A DNA stretch of 28,098 nucleotides from CAZBDU01 sp964490725 (GTDB lineage: Bacteria > Spirochaetota > Spirochaetia > SZUA-6 > DRHE01): the NCBI GenBank assembly GCA_964490725.1, contig CAZBDU010000069.1, forward strand, positions 1 through 28,098, written 5' to 3'. The notes below the pieces were generated by a model. It was not told the DNA's origin. It did no database searches and saw only the letters and a list, made by a program, of their open reading frames with translations. Positions 14,294 through 21,561 of the stretch are shown piece after piece. The stretch's first letter is position 1. Each line of letters starts with the position of its first letter. The position numbers and the translations under genes are program-made.

Positions 14294-15442
14294 ATGCGCG
14301 ACATTTCGGTAGCGGACCTGGGCGAGAACCTCTACTTCGACGCCCCTGTGTTCCTGGATCCGGGCTACATCCTGCTGTGCCCGGACACCCGAACCACTCC
14401 CGAGCTCATCAGCCGTCTGCGTCGCTGGGGCTACAAGAACGTTCACAGCGACGGCCAGCCCAGAGAGCCGCCCGTCTACGCCTCCTCTCCGGAGAAGCAG
14501 GCCCCACTGCTCGAGGCGGGAATCAAGGAGCAGCAGAACCTGGAGGAGGCCAAGAGACAGTACTTCAAGACCTCCAATTTCCTGATGGAGTCCTTCGAGC
14601 GCTTCCGCGACGGCAACCGCCTGGACCTCCAGGGGTTCGCAGAGCACGTCAAGGCGCTCATCCAGATGGTCAAAGGCCAGAAGGACTTCCTGCTGCGCAC
14701 CGGGGAGTTCCCCTTCGTGGCCGGCAACTACCTCTACCGGCACAGCGTGGAGGCCGGCATCGTGGCCCTGGCCGTGGGCGACACGCTGAGGCTCCCACCT
14801 CACCGGCTGATCGACCTGGGGATCGGCGCGCTGCTCCATGACATCGGCATGATGAAGATCCCCGAGCGTCTGTACCTGGCCGCGCAGCGGCCCGGACCCA
14901 AAGAGTGGCAGATGATCAAGGCGCACACCGTGCTGGGCTACCGCATTCTGAAGGGCTTCTCGCTCTCAGACGAGGTGGCGCTGGCCGCACTGGAGCACCA
15001 CGAGCGGCTGGACGGCTCCGGCTATCCCCGGGGACTTGCGGGAGAGAAGATCACGATGAACGCCCGCATCGTCGCTCTGGCCTGCTCCTACGAGGCCATG
15101 ATCAACAAACGATCCTTCAAGAGCGCCAAGGACGCCCACCAGGCGGTCCTGGAGCTCCTCCGGCAGCGCCGCTCCCAGTACGACGAAAACTGCGTCCGGG
15201 CACTGGTGGTGTGCCTGTCGCTGTACCCTCCCGGGACGCTGGTGGAGCTGTCCAACGGCGCGGTGGGGCGCGTGATCAGGACCAATCCGCAGAGCCCCAA
15301 AGAGCCCATCGTGCAGCTGCTTCGCGGCGAAGACGGGCAGGCGGTGGAGGAACAGCAGCTGGTGCAGCCGGGCGAGGACAGCGGCCTGACGGTGGTGCGC
15401 GGCCTTCCTTCCCGTGAAGCCCACGCGCTGGGCATCGCCTGA
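14294..15442 (+). CDS. HD-GYP domain protein (cyclic-di-GMP phosphodiesterase family)
   Basis: A 382-residue protein of the HD-GYP group, which hydrolyses cyclic-di-GMP. Residues 1-50 form a DUF3391-like N-terminal domain and 75-130 are helical. The HD-GYP core has H150 (YRHSVEAG), the HD pair at 182-183 (LLHDIGMMKIPE), H211 (HTVLGYRIL), HH 235-236 and GYP at 243-245 in HHERLDGSGYPRG. The position usually written ADVYDA is here ACSYEA, so the last metal-binding Asp is replaced by Cys and activity could be altered. A C-terminal domain (PPGTLVELSNGAVGRVI) resembles the small beta module found after some HD-GYP domains. The nucleoside kinase gene follows closely; a PilZ effector lies downstream. 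Confidence 0.9.
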   Translation: MRDISVADLGENLYFDAPVFLDPGYILLCPDTRTTPELISRLRRWGYKNVHSDGQPREPPVYASSPEKQAPLLEAGIKEQQNLEEAKRQYFKTSNFLMESFERFRDGNRLDLQGFAEHVKALIQMVKGQKDFLLRTGEFPFVAGNYLYRHSVEAGIVALAVGDTLRLPPHRLIDLGIGALLHDIGMMKIPERLYLAAQRPGPKEWQMIKAHTVLGYRILKGFSLSDEVALAALEHHERLDGSGYPRGLAGEKITMNARIVALACSYEAMINKRSFKSAKDAHQAVLELLRQRRSQYDENCVRALVVCLSLYPPGTLVELSNGAVGRVIRTNPQSPKEPIVQLLRGEDGQAVEEQQLVQPGEDSGLTVVRGLPSREAHALGIA

Positions 15443-15474
15443 AGCGGACACGAATGTCCCGAGAAGAGCGTCCC

Positions 15475-17133
15475 ATGGACATCACCGTCACCTTCCCCTC
15501 GGGCAGGGAGAGCGCCTACCCCTCCGGAACCCGCGTGGAGGAGATCATCCGGGACCCCGAATTCCGCTCTCTCCAGTCCACGCTGGTGGGGGTCATGGTG
15601 GACCGCGACATCGCCAGCCTCACCTACCGCATCGAGACCAACTGCCGCCTGGAGCCGGTGCTGCTGGACACGCGGGAAGGCGCCAACATCTACCGGCGCT
15701 CGCTGTGCTTCCTGCTGACCATTGCCGCCAAGCAGCTGTTCCCGGACCGGCGCCTGGTGATCGGTCACTCCCTGGGCAGAGGTTACTTCTACCACTTCGA
15801 CGGCCTTGACCGCACCGGGGCGCAGGACATCCAGGCGCTGCGGCGGCGCATGAGCGAGCTCGTGGCCGAGGGGCTGCCCGTGGTGCGGCGGGTGGTCTCC
15901 TATTCCGAGGCGGTGGAGTACTTCGAACGCAACCACCAGCCGGACACCGTCCTTCTGCTGCGCGGGGTCAACGACCCCAAGATACCGGTCTACACCTGCG
16001 GCAGCTTCATGGACCTGGCGCACGCGCCGCTGGTGCCCAACACCCGCCTGCTCGGGGTGTTCGACATCATGGACTACCCGCCGGGGTTTCTGCTGCGCTA
16101 CCCGCCCTGGAACCATCCACAGCGGCTCAGCCCGTTCCGGGACAACCCGGTGCTGTTCTCCATCTACCGGGAGTACAAGAACTGGGGAAAGATCCTGAGC
16201 GTGGGATCCGTGGGCGAGCTGAACGAGCTGGTCCAGAACCGCAAGACCAGGCAGTTCATCCAGATAGCCGAAGCCCTGCAGGACAAGAAGATCGCCGAGA
16301 TCGCCGACCGCATCACCGCGCGCCGGGACACCGTGCACGTGATTCTGGTGGCGGGTCCGTCCTCCTCAGGCAAGACCACCTTCGCCAAGAAGCTGGCCGT
16401 GCAGCTGCAGGTGCTGGGCCGCAACCCCGTGCTCATCTCGCTGGACGACTACTTCCTGCCCCGGGAGCAGACCCCCCTGGACGAAGAGGGCAAGTACGAC
16501 TTCGAGGCCCTGGAGGCCATCGACGTACCCCTGCTGAACGAGCAGCTCCTGCAGCTCATGGTTGGCAGGGAGGTCGAGGTGCCGCGCTTCGATTTTCACA
16601 CCGGGATGCGCCGAGACTCGGGACACTTCTTGAGGCTTCCCCAGCGTTCCGTGCTGATCCTGGAGGGGATCCATGGCCTGAACGAGCGCCTGACACCCAG
16701 GATACCCAAGGAGCAGAAGTACACCGTCTACGTGTCGGCGCTGACGCAGCTGAACCTGGACGATCACAACCGCATCTCCACCACGGACAACCGGCTGCTC
16801 CGGCGCATGGTCCGGGACAGCCAGTTCCGGGGCCACACGGCCCAGCGGACGCTGGACATGTGGCCCTCGGTGCGCAAGGGGGAAAGCCGCAACATCTTCC
16901 CTTTTCAGAACAGCGCGGACTCTGCGTTCAACTCCGCCCTGGACTACGAATGCGCCGTGCTGAAGGTCTATGCCGAGCCCCTGCTGAAGACCGTGAAACC
17001 GGACCAGCCCGGGTTCCATGAAGCCCGACGGCTGCTCTCCTTCCTGACGAACTTCGCCCCAATTCCGCCCAGCTGGGTCCCGGAATACTCCATCCTGCGG
17101 GAGTTCATCGGGGAGAGCGCGTTCAAGTACTGA
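15475..17133 (+). CDS. TGS-domain nucleoside (uridine-type) kinase
   Basis: A 552-residue multidomain protein. Residues 1-60 form a TGS-like domain, and 70-200 resemble the second additional domain of threonyl-tRNA synthetase (GHSLGRGYFYHFDG at 97-110). A linker precedes a C-terminal P-loop kinase of the uridine kinase/phosphoribulokinase family. Walker A is GPSSSGKTTFAKKL at 294-307 and SLDDYFLPREQTP follows, as in uridine kinases. FDFHTGMRR and LILEGIHGLN are further family marks. It would phosphorylate a nucleoside; the TGS part implies a regulatory or RNA-related link. The start may be ATG 15454 (seven residues longer); 15475 is chosen because it begins directly with the TGS fold and has AGAAGAG upstream. 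Confidence 0.87.
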   Translation: MDITVTFPSGRESAYPSGTRVEEIIRDPEFRSLQSTLVGVMVDRDIASLTYRIETNCRLEPVLLDTREGANIYRRSLCFLLTIAAKQLFPDRRLVIGHSLGRGYFYHFDGLDRTGAQDIQALRRRMSELVAEGLPVVRRVVSYSEAVEYFERNHQPDTVLLLRGVNDPKIPVYTCGSFMDLAHAPLVPNTRLLGVFDIMDYPPGFLLRYPPWNHPQRLSPFRDNPVLFSIYREYKNWGKILSVGSVGELNELVQNRKTRQFIQIAEALQDKKIAEIADRITARRDTVHVILVAGPSSSGKTTFAKKLAVQLQVLGRNPVLISLDDYFLPREQTPLDEEGKYDFEALEAIDVPLLNEQLLQLMVGREVEVPRFDFHTGMRRDSGHFLRLPQRSVLILEGIHGLNERLTPRIPKEQKYTVYVSALTQLNLDDHNRISTTDNRLLRRMVRDSQFRGHTAQRTLDMWPSVRKGESRNIFPFQNSADSAFNSALDYECAVLKVYAEPLLKTVKPDQPGFHEARRLLSFLTNFAPIPPSWVPEYSILREFIGESAFKY

Positions 17134-17146
17134 AGGTGGGCCTTCA
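17131..17146. terminator. Palindrome containing both convergent stop codons
   Basis: TGAAGG-TGGG-CCTTCA is a perfect 6-bp inverted repeat. Its left TGA is the stop of the kinase gene (plus) and its right TCA is the stop of the PilZ gene (minus). It may serve as a minimal bidirectional terminator, although it is short and has no T-tracts. Confidence 0.4.
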
Positions 17147-17494
17147 GGTAGGCATCAGCTTACGCTGGATCAGCTCCTTGAACTCCGGATCGGAAGAGGT
17201 GAACATCAGCCCAAACCCGCTGTCGGTGAGCTCGCCTTCCCGGGATACCAGCCGTGCCGAGCGGACCACTTTGGCCTTGCCGGTGTAGTACTTCTGCCCG
17301 TCGTCATCCACCAGAATCTCTACCTCTTCGCCCAGGTCGAACAGCGACAGGTCCTCGGTCGAGATGAAGATGCCCCCCAGACAGAGGTCTTTGCTGCGGA
17401 ACTCCATGATCTCGAACCCGCCCTCGGAATCGTGCTTGCGCACCACCGTGGTCACCATCACTCGCTTGCGCTCGGCAGCGCGTCTGTCTTCCAT
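17144..17494 (-). CDS. PilZ-domain cyclic-di-GMP binding protein
   Basis: A 116-residue single-domain PilZ protein, a cyclic-di-GMP effector. The ligand motif RxxxR is met by R5-x3-R9 in RRAAERKR. The second motif, normally (D/N)xSxxG, is D36-L-C-L-G-G41, with Cys in the Ser position. The beta-barrel end reads DSGFGLMF. GGAGGG lies upstream of ATG 17494, and a strong promoter (17533-17561) drives it. With the HD-GYP gene nearby, it points to local cyclic-di-GMP signalling, in motility or surface behaviour. Its partner protein is not visible. Confidence 0.9.
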   Translation of the reverse strand: MEDRRAAERKRVMVTTVVRKHDSEGGFEIMEFRSKDLCLGGIFISTEDLSLFDLGEEVEILVDDDGQKYYTGKAKVVRSARLVSREGELTDSGFGLMFTSSDPEFKELIQRKLMPT

Positions 17495-17532
17495 GCAAAC
17501 CCTCCAGCGCCCGGCCTTCCGGGGACGGGGTC

Positions 17533-17561
17533 ATTATAGAGGCTTTCCAGGGAAGCGTCAA
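17533..17561 (-). promoter_or_regulatory. Strong promoter of the PilZ gene
   Basis: On the minus strand TTGACG (17561-17556), exactly 17 nt, then a perfect TATAAT (17538-17533). It is about 40 nt upstream of the PilZ start and is among the best promoter matches in the window. Confidence 0.7.
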
Positions 17562-17598
17562 ATTGCGGGATCGCCGCTGTCGCCGCCGCCGCGGCAAA

Positions 17599-17626
17599 TT
17601 GACAGCTATCGGTTGTGTACTATACT
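17599..17626 (+). promoter_or_regulatory. Promoter of the NTF2-like secreted protein gene
   Basis: A perfect TTGACA (17599-17604), 16 nt, then TATACT (17621-17626), 24 nt before the ATG. It faces away from the PilZ promoter only about 40 bp to its left. Confidence 0.65.
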
Positions 17627-17650
17627 GTTAGGTGAGCAAGGGAGGAGACG

Positions 17651-18805
17651 ATGAAAAAGTTCTGGTGGCTCTTCTTGGCGTGCATGTTCCTTGCCCAGCT
17701 CTCCTGGGCCCAGTTCTACACCAGGCTTCCGGCTGCGGAGCGCAAGGTGCTGGCGGAGGACTATTACCTGGTGGCCCAGCAGTATCGCGCCAGCGGCAAA
17801 CCGGACAAGGCCCGCGAGTTCGAGCAGATGGCTTTCAACATCGATCCCACCCTGGATCCCTCCAAGATCCAGCTCAAGGAGCAGCCCAGCGCCGCGGAGC
17901 TGATGCTGGAGGGCCGTGCCCGACTCGCCGCTGTGCCCAGCCGAGCTCCGGGTGTCGACGAGCTCATCAAGACCAGGTTCCTCCAGCTGGTGGCCAACTT
18001 CCTCACCGAGGACACCGACGCTCTGCTCACGCTGCTGGACGGCTCGGTGTACTTCACGACCCTCGACCGGTCGCTCACCTACGACCAGATGCGCGGCCAG
18101 CTCCAGAGCTTCTTCACCCGCGCCTCGCTGGGCGGACTGGTGCCCACCCAGGTGTTCGACCTCTCCAGCCTGGTGATCGAGCCCGCCGGTGCAGAAGCCA
18201 ACCGCTATTGGGGACCGGCCTACTCCCTGCGCATACGGGCCCGGATGGACTTCTCCGCCCAGGTGGCCTTCTGGGAGCAGGACCAGCGCTACCTCTACCA
18301 CCAGCGCGACGGGGAGTGGGTGATCTTCAGCGTGGGTCAGGGGCTGCCCCCGGCCTCGTTCAGGCCCGCAGCGCCGCCCAAGGCCGAGCCCCGGGAGGAA
18401 CCGCTGCTCATGGAGATCCCCGCAGCCACGCTGAAGGAGGACTTCCAGAGCTGCATCGGCTACTTCCTGGACAAGAACCTGGACCGCACCATGAGCTACT
18501 TCGCCGATGAGATCCACATCATCCGCATGAACGCCACCCTGACCCACCGGGAGCTCACCGAGACGTTCCGCGGCTATTTCGAGTCCGCGAGCTTCGGCGG
18601 CGCCACCGTCAAGGACGTGCTGGACCAGAACAGCATCTTCGTGGAGCCAAGCGACCGGTTCGCCTCCCAGGTGGCAGGACCGGTGTACCTGCTCACCGTC
18701 AAGACCCGCGTGGATCTCTCGGACGCCATCCCCTTCTGGACCCGTTTCCAGGACTACTACTTCCGGAAGGTGGGAGACTCCTGGAAGATCTTCGCCATAT
18801 TCTGA
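17651..18805 (+). CDS. Secreted protein with two NTF2-like domains
   Basis: A 384-residue exported protein. Residues 1-20 form a signal peptide (MKK, hydrophobic core, SWA before Q). A short TPR-like helical stretch follows (YYLVAQQYRASGKPDKAREF). Two related domains come next, at roughly 100-235 and 260-384. Each contains a helix with an LT(Y/H) turn (SLTYDQMRGQL, TLTHRELTETF), a segment like (V/I)F(V/D) and an ending like REGEWVIFSV or GDSWKIFAIF. This is the layout of tandem NTF2/SnoaL-like cone folds, which often carry binding rather than catalysis. GGAGGAG precedes ATG 17651. Its 3' end overlaps the opposite cysteine-cluster gene by 107 nt. The function is unknown. Confidence 0.8.
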   Translation: MKKFWWLFLACMFLAQLSWAQFYTRLPAAERKVLAEDYYLVAQQYRASGKPDKAREFEQMAFNIDPTLDPSKIQLKEQPSAAELMLEGRARLAAVPSRAPGVDELIKTRFLQLVANFLTEDTDALLTLLDGSVYFTTLDRSLTYDQMRGQLQSFFTRASLGGLVPTQVFDLSSLVIEPAGAEANRYWGPAYSLRIRARMDFSAQVAFWEQDQRYLYHQRDGEWVIFSVGQGLPPASFRPAAPPKAEPREEPLLMEIPAATLKEDFQSCIGYFLDKNLDRTMSYFADEIHIIRMNATLTHRELTETFRGYFESASFGGATVKDVLDQNSIFVEPSDRFASQVAGPVYLLTVKTRVDLSDAIPFWTRFQDYYFRKVGDSWKIFAIF

Positions 18806-19106
18806 ACGTCTCCACGTATCCGCAGGAGTCCGGCAGGTAGGGCGAGAACAACGCGTGCAGAAGGGTGACCTTCCGGCAGGCGGAGCAGGTTCGGAAGCGC
18901 CTGGCGTAGACGGTGCAGCGCCGGGTGCGCAGGTCCAGGTAGCGGCAGGGATCGTCGTGCAGGATCACCAGCCTTCCCCACCGCCGCCGCCGGCCGTGGC
19001 AGCACAGCCCGCAGCCCTTGCAGAGCTCCTCCCATCGTCCCAGCCCGCGGAGCGCCCGCCGGAAAGGAGACCAGGCCGTCTGGGGGCTGCCTGCGGGCCG
19101 GCGCAT
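18699..19106 (-). CDS. CxxCxxCC cysteine-cluster protein (YkgJ/UPF0153-like)
   Basis: A 135-residue cytoplasmic protein with the cysteine cluster ELCKGCGLCC at residues 27-36 (C29, C32, C35, C36), followed by C54 (DDPCRYLD), C64 (CTVYARRF), C74 and C77. This pattern is typical of the YkgJ/UPF0153 group, proposed to bind zinc or an iron-sulfur cluster; its biochemical role is not settled. ATG 19106 shares a base with the stop of the upstream NHL/vWA gene, so it is translationally coupled. The last ~35 codons run antisense into the NTF2-like gene, giving a Ser/Arg/Gly-rich tail that may be a read-through consequence of a lost earlier stop. Confidence 0.78.
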   Translation of the reverse strand: MRRPAGSPQTAWSPFRRALRGLGRWEELCKGCGLCCHGRRRRWGRLVILHDDPCRYLDLRTRRCTVYARRFRTCSACRKVTLLHALFSPYLPDSCGYVETFRIWRRSSRSLPPSGSSSPGNGSRRGWRPRDPRGS

Positions 19107-21148
19107 CAGCGGTTGGACAGCGGTGCGAAGTAGCCGCTCTCGGTGCGGCCGCTGCGTCGGTGCAGAATCACCTCCACCTCCAGATCGAGGTAGCGCTCCC
19201 CGAAACCGGGGTCGGACACCGAGGTGTAGGTCAGCGTGTACAGCGGGGTGACCCGCGCGCGGATGTCTTCCACCAGCGAGCCGATGCCGGCGGGGCCGAA
19301 GTAATCGTACACCCGTCCCCCGGTCTCGCGGGCCAGGTACCGAAGCTCCGGCGCCGGATCGGCGCCAAAGCTGACCACCTGAAAGGAAATGAAGTTGTTC
19401 TTCAAGTACTGCAGCACTTCCGCCAGGGTGTAGCGGCCGAAGCTTTCCTCCGACAGGGCGCCACGGGTCAGGAACACCACCGACTTGCGGGAACGCCTGG
19501 GAATGAGCTCGGTGGTCGCCAGGCGCACGCCCAGATCGAGCCTCCACTTCTGAGCCTCCGCCCTGCGAGTGGCCGCCTGCACCGCCTCCAGACGGGTGCT
19601 GCCGAACGCGGCCTCCAACGCAGGCCGTTCGCCGGCGCTGATGATCTGCAGGTCCCCGCCGGTGCCGAGCTGACCGCGGATGGACTGCACGGCCTCCCCC
19701 ACCTGTGAGCGGTAGGCCTCCATCGCTGGGCTGGCCTCCACCACCACGGACAGCTCCACGGGCAGCGGATCCGTGTTGGCCAGGGCCAGGCCCGGCTCGA
19801 GGACGTCCCGGTGCAGCTCCCGCACCCGGAAGTTCACGCCCTTTAGACCGAAAAGCGGCTTGCCGCTTCGATCCGCCACCGAAACGTCCACCGCCACCTT
19901 GGGGAACTCCGCCGACACCACCCTCTCCACCTGCACCGTCAAGCTGGAGTACAGGGCCCCCATCTCGCTCACCACGAAGATCCTGTTGCGGTCGAAGTCC
20001 ACGGCGTACAGCTCGCCGTTGGGGCTTACCGTGAGGTGGCTGAGGTGCCCGGCCCCGGGGGACAGGTCCAGGAGGGTTTCCCACGTCTCCAACCCGATCC
20101 GGTAGCGCAGGATCCGCATGCCGTCGGCCACCAGCAGCGAGTCCGGCCCCTGGAACACCATCCCTTCCGGAGAATCGAGGACCCCCTCCCCGACGGCGCC
20201 CAGCGCGTTGCCGCTGGTGTCGAAGATCTGAATGCGTTTGCGGGCCCTGTCCGCCACGTACACCCGCTCCCCGCCTACGGCGATGCCCGTCGGCCCGGAG
20301 AGGACGCTCTGGCCCATGGTGAGGATGAAGGTGCCGTCCAGGTCGTACTTGGCAACCCTGCGGTTGCCCCAGTCGGTGACGTAGAGGTACCCCTTTGAGT
20401 CGGCGGCCAGATACTGCGGACCCAGCAGCTTTCCCGGCCCGCGGCCGCCTCCCCCGAACTGCCCCAGGCGTTGCCCCTCCAGGCTGCTCTTGATCACCTG
20501 GTTGTCGCCGTACTCGGTGATGAACAGGTAGGCCTCCCCGTCCCGGCGGTCACGCACCTCCAGGCAGTCGAAGGGCCGATCGTAGCCCTTGAGGCCGCCT
20601 TGAAGCACCCGCTCCACCTCGTTGTTCACGTCCAGGAGGACGATCTCGTTGCTGCCGAATCCCACCACGTAGACGCTGCCGTCGGCGCGGGCGTGCACCG
20701 CCGACGGGCGCTTCAGCGGGTACACCTCGGGGCTGGCCGTGTCCAGCTCCGCCGCCACCACGTACTGCGGATTCCGGCGCAGATCGCGGCTTAAGCCCCG
20801 CTGGAAGGAAACCGTTTCCACGCGGTCCCGCAGCACGCCCGTGCTCCACTGGCTGCTCGCGCCGGCGCCCTCGGCCAGGAGGTACTTCCACTCCGCCAGC
20901 CCCGCCTCTTCGAAGCCGGACTTGTAGAGCGCGTTGCCCAGCCACAGGCGGGGCAGCGGCGCTTGAGGCTTCAGGCTCAGGGCCTTCTCGAAGGACTGGA
21001 CCGCCTCTCCGTAGTAGCCGGAATGGAAGGCGCGCACCCCGCCGCGAAACTGCTCGTCCGCGTGCAGCTGGTCCATGTCGATGGTCTGAGCCGAGGCCGA
21101 GGCCCCCGCCAGGAGCGCGGCCAGCGCGGCCAGAACGGGTCTGAACAT
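19106..21148 (-). CDS. Secreted TPR / NHL-propeller / vWA-like protein
   Basis: A 680-residue exported protein. A signal peptide (LAALAALLAGASASA before Q) is followed by TPR-like helices (GVRAFHSGYYGEAVQSFEKA). NHL-type beta-propeller blades then span about residues 125-400, with repeats such as YLFITEYGDNQVI, YLYVTDWGNRRVAKYD, RVYVADRARKRIQIFD and ELYAVDFDRNRIFVV. The C-terminal third is von Willebrand factor A-like, with SVVVEASPAMEAY where DxSxS is expected and SVVFLTRGALSEESF later. The metal site is therefore degenerate. It probably works in the envelope as a scaffold. The start is uncertain: ATG 21148 fits a possible leaderless transcript, while ATG 21163 adds five residues. The stop is coupled to the cysteine-cluster gene. 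Confidence 0.82.
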   Translation of the reverse strand: MFRPVLAALAALLAGASASAQTIDMDQLHADEQFRGGVRAFHSGYYGEAVQSFEKALSLKPQAPLPRLWLGNALYKSGFEEAGLAEWKYLLAEGAGASSQWSTGVLRDRVETVSFQRGLSRDLRRNPQYVVAAELDTASPEVYPLKRPSAVHARADGSVYVVGFGSNEIVLLDVNNEVERVLQGGLKGYDRPFDCLEVRDRRDGEAYLFITEYGDNQVIKSSLEGQRLGQFGGGGRGPGKLLGPQYLAADSKGYLYVTDWGNRRVAKYDLDGTFILTMGQSVLSGPTGIAVGGERVYVADRARKRIQIFDTSGNALGAVGEGVLDSPEGMVFQGPDSLLVADGMRILRYRIGLETWETLLDLSPGAGHLSHLTVSPNGELYAVDFDRNRIFVVSEMGALYSSLTVQVERVVSAEFPKVAVDVSVADRSGKPLFGLKGVNFRVRELHRDVLEPGLALANTDPLPVELSVVVEASPAMEAYRSQVGEAVQSIRGQLGTGGDLQIISAGERPALEAAFGSTRLEAVQAATRRAEAQKWRLDLGVRLATTELIPRRSRKSVVFLTRGALSEESFGRYTLAEVLQYLKNNFISFQVVSFGADPAPELRYLARETGGRVYDYFGPAGIGSLVEDIRARVTPLYTLTYTSVSDPGFGERYLDLEVEVILHRRSGRTESGYFAPLSNR

Positions 21149-21154
21149 GGCACT

Positions 21155-21184
21155 ACTATACATGAAACGAGCCGGCCCCTACAA
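21155..21184 (-). promoter_or_regulatory. Candidate promoter of NHL/vWA gene
   Basis: On the minus strand TTGTAG (21184-21179), 18 nt, TATAGT (21160-21155). The expected transcription start, seven bases on, falls at or next to the A of ATG 21148, which would give a leaderless mRNA. The -35 is moderate. Confidence 0.4.
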
Positions 21185-21234
21185 CGCTTGAGGGTCGGCG
21201 CAGGAGCTCAGGGACAGACCAGTGCGCCCCGGGC

Positions 21235-21411
21235 TCAGGCGTAGGTGTCCACGCGGTGCTGCCCGTCGGAGACGGAACTGACCTTGCCCCTTAGGCCCAG
21301 GTAGAGGATCGACTTGATCTGGGCAAGGTCGATCACGTTGCTCTTGCGGCTCTCCGGGGGGCCGATCTGATCGTGAGCGACCGCGACCGCTGGAACGGTT
21401 GATACGTTCAT
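21235..21411 (-). CDS. Small hypothetical protein
   Basis: A 58-residue protein beginning MNVSTVPAVAVAHDQ and ending in a hydrophobic, conserved-looking block (NVIDLAQIKSILYLGLRGKV, then DGQHRVDTYA). There is no signal peptide and no membrane helix long enough to span. GGAG lies about 9 nt upstream of ATG 21411; GTG 21426 is an alternative but would overlap that site. The pattern of a variable N-terminus and a well-formed C-terminal block suggests a real gene, but I do not recognise the family. It precedes the NHL/vWA gene on the same strand. Confidence 0.55.
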   Translation of the reverse strand: MNVSTVPAVAVAHDQIGPPESRKSNVIDLAQIKSILYLGLRGKVSSVSDGQHRVDTYA

Positions 21412-21506
21412 CTCGAGCTTCTCCACCCTTGAGTATCGACCGATTCCGGGGTTAACTAAAATCGGTTTCCCCCTCGGGAGGAGAGCCCCCGGAGGGCAGC
21501 GCCTGG

Positions 21507-21543
21507 AGAGGTGGGGGCCCCTACCTGCGGGGCCCCCACCTCT
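21507..21543. terminator. 15-bp perfect GC-rich hairpin
   Basis: AGAGGTGGGGGCCCC (21507-21521) and its exact reverse complement (21529-21543) enclose a 7-nt loop. It sits 18 nt beyond the stop of the secreted-protein gene that ends at 21562, so it is most likely that gene's terminator. It has no T-tract, as is common in GC-rich genomes. Confidence 0.7.
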
Positions 21544-21561
21544 GAATCGCCGGCGACGGCA

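Noticed and set aside
15088..16338. Long minus-strand open frame over the HD-GYP and kinase genes
   Set aside because: Antisense to strong motifs (Walker A, HD-GYP); composition typical of GC-rich shadow frames.
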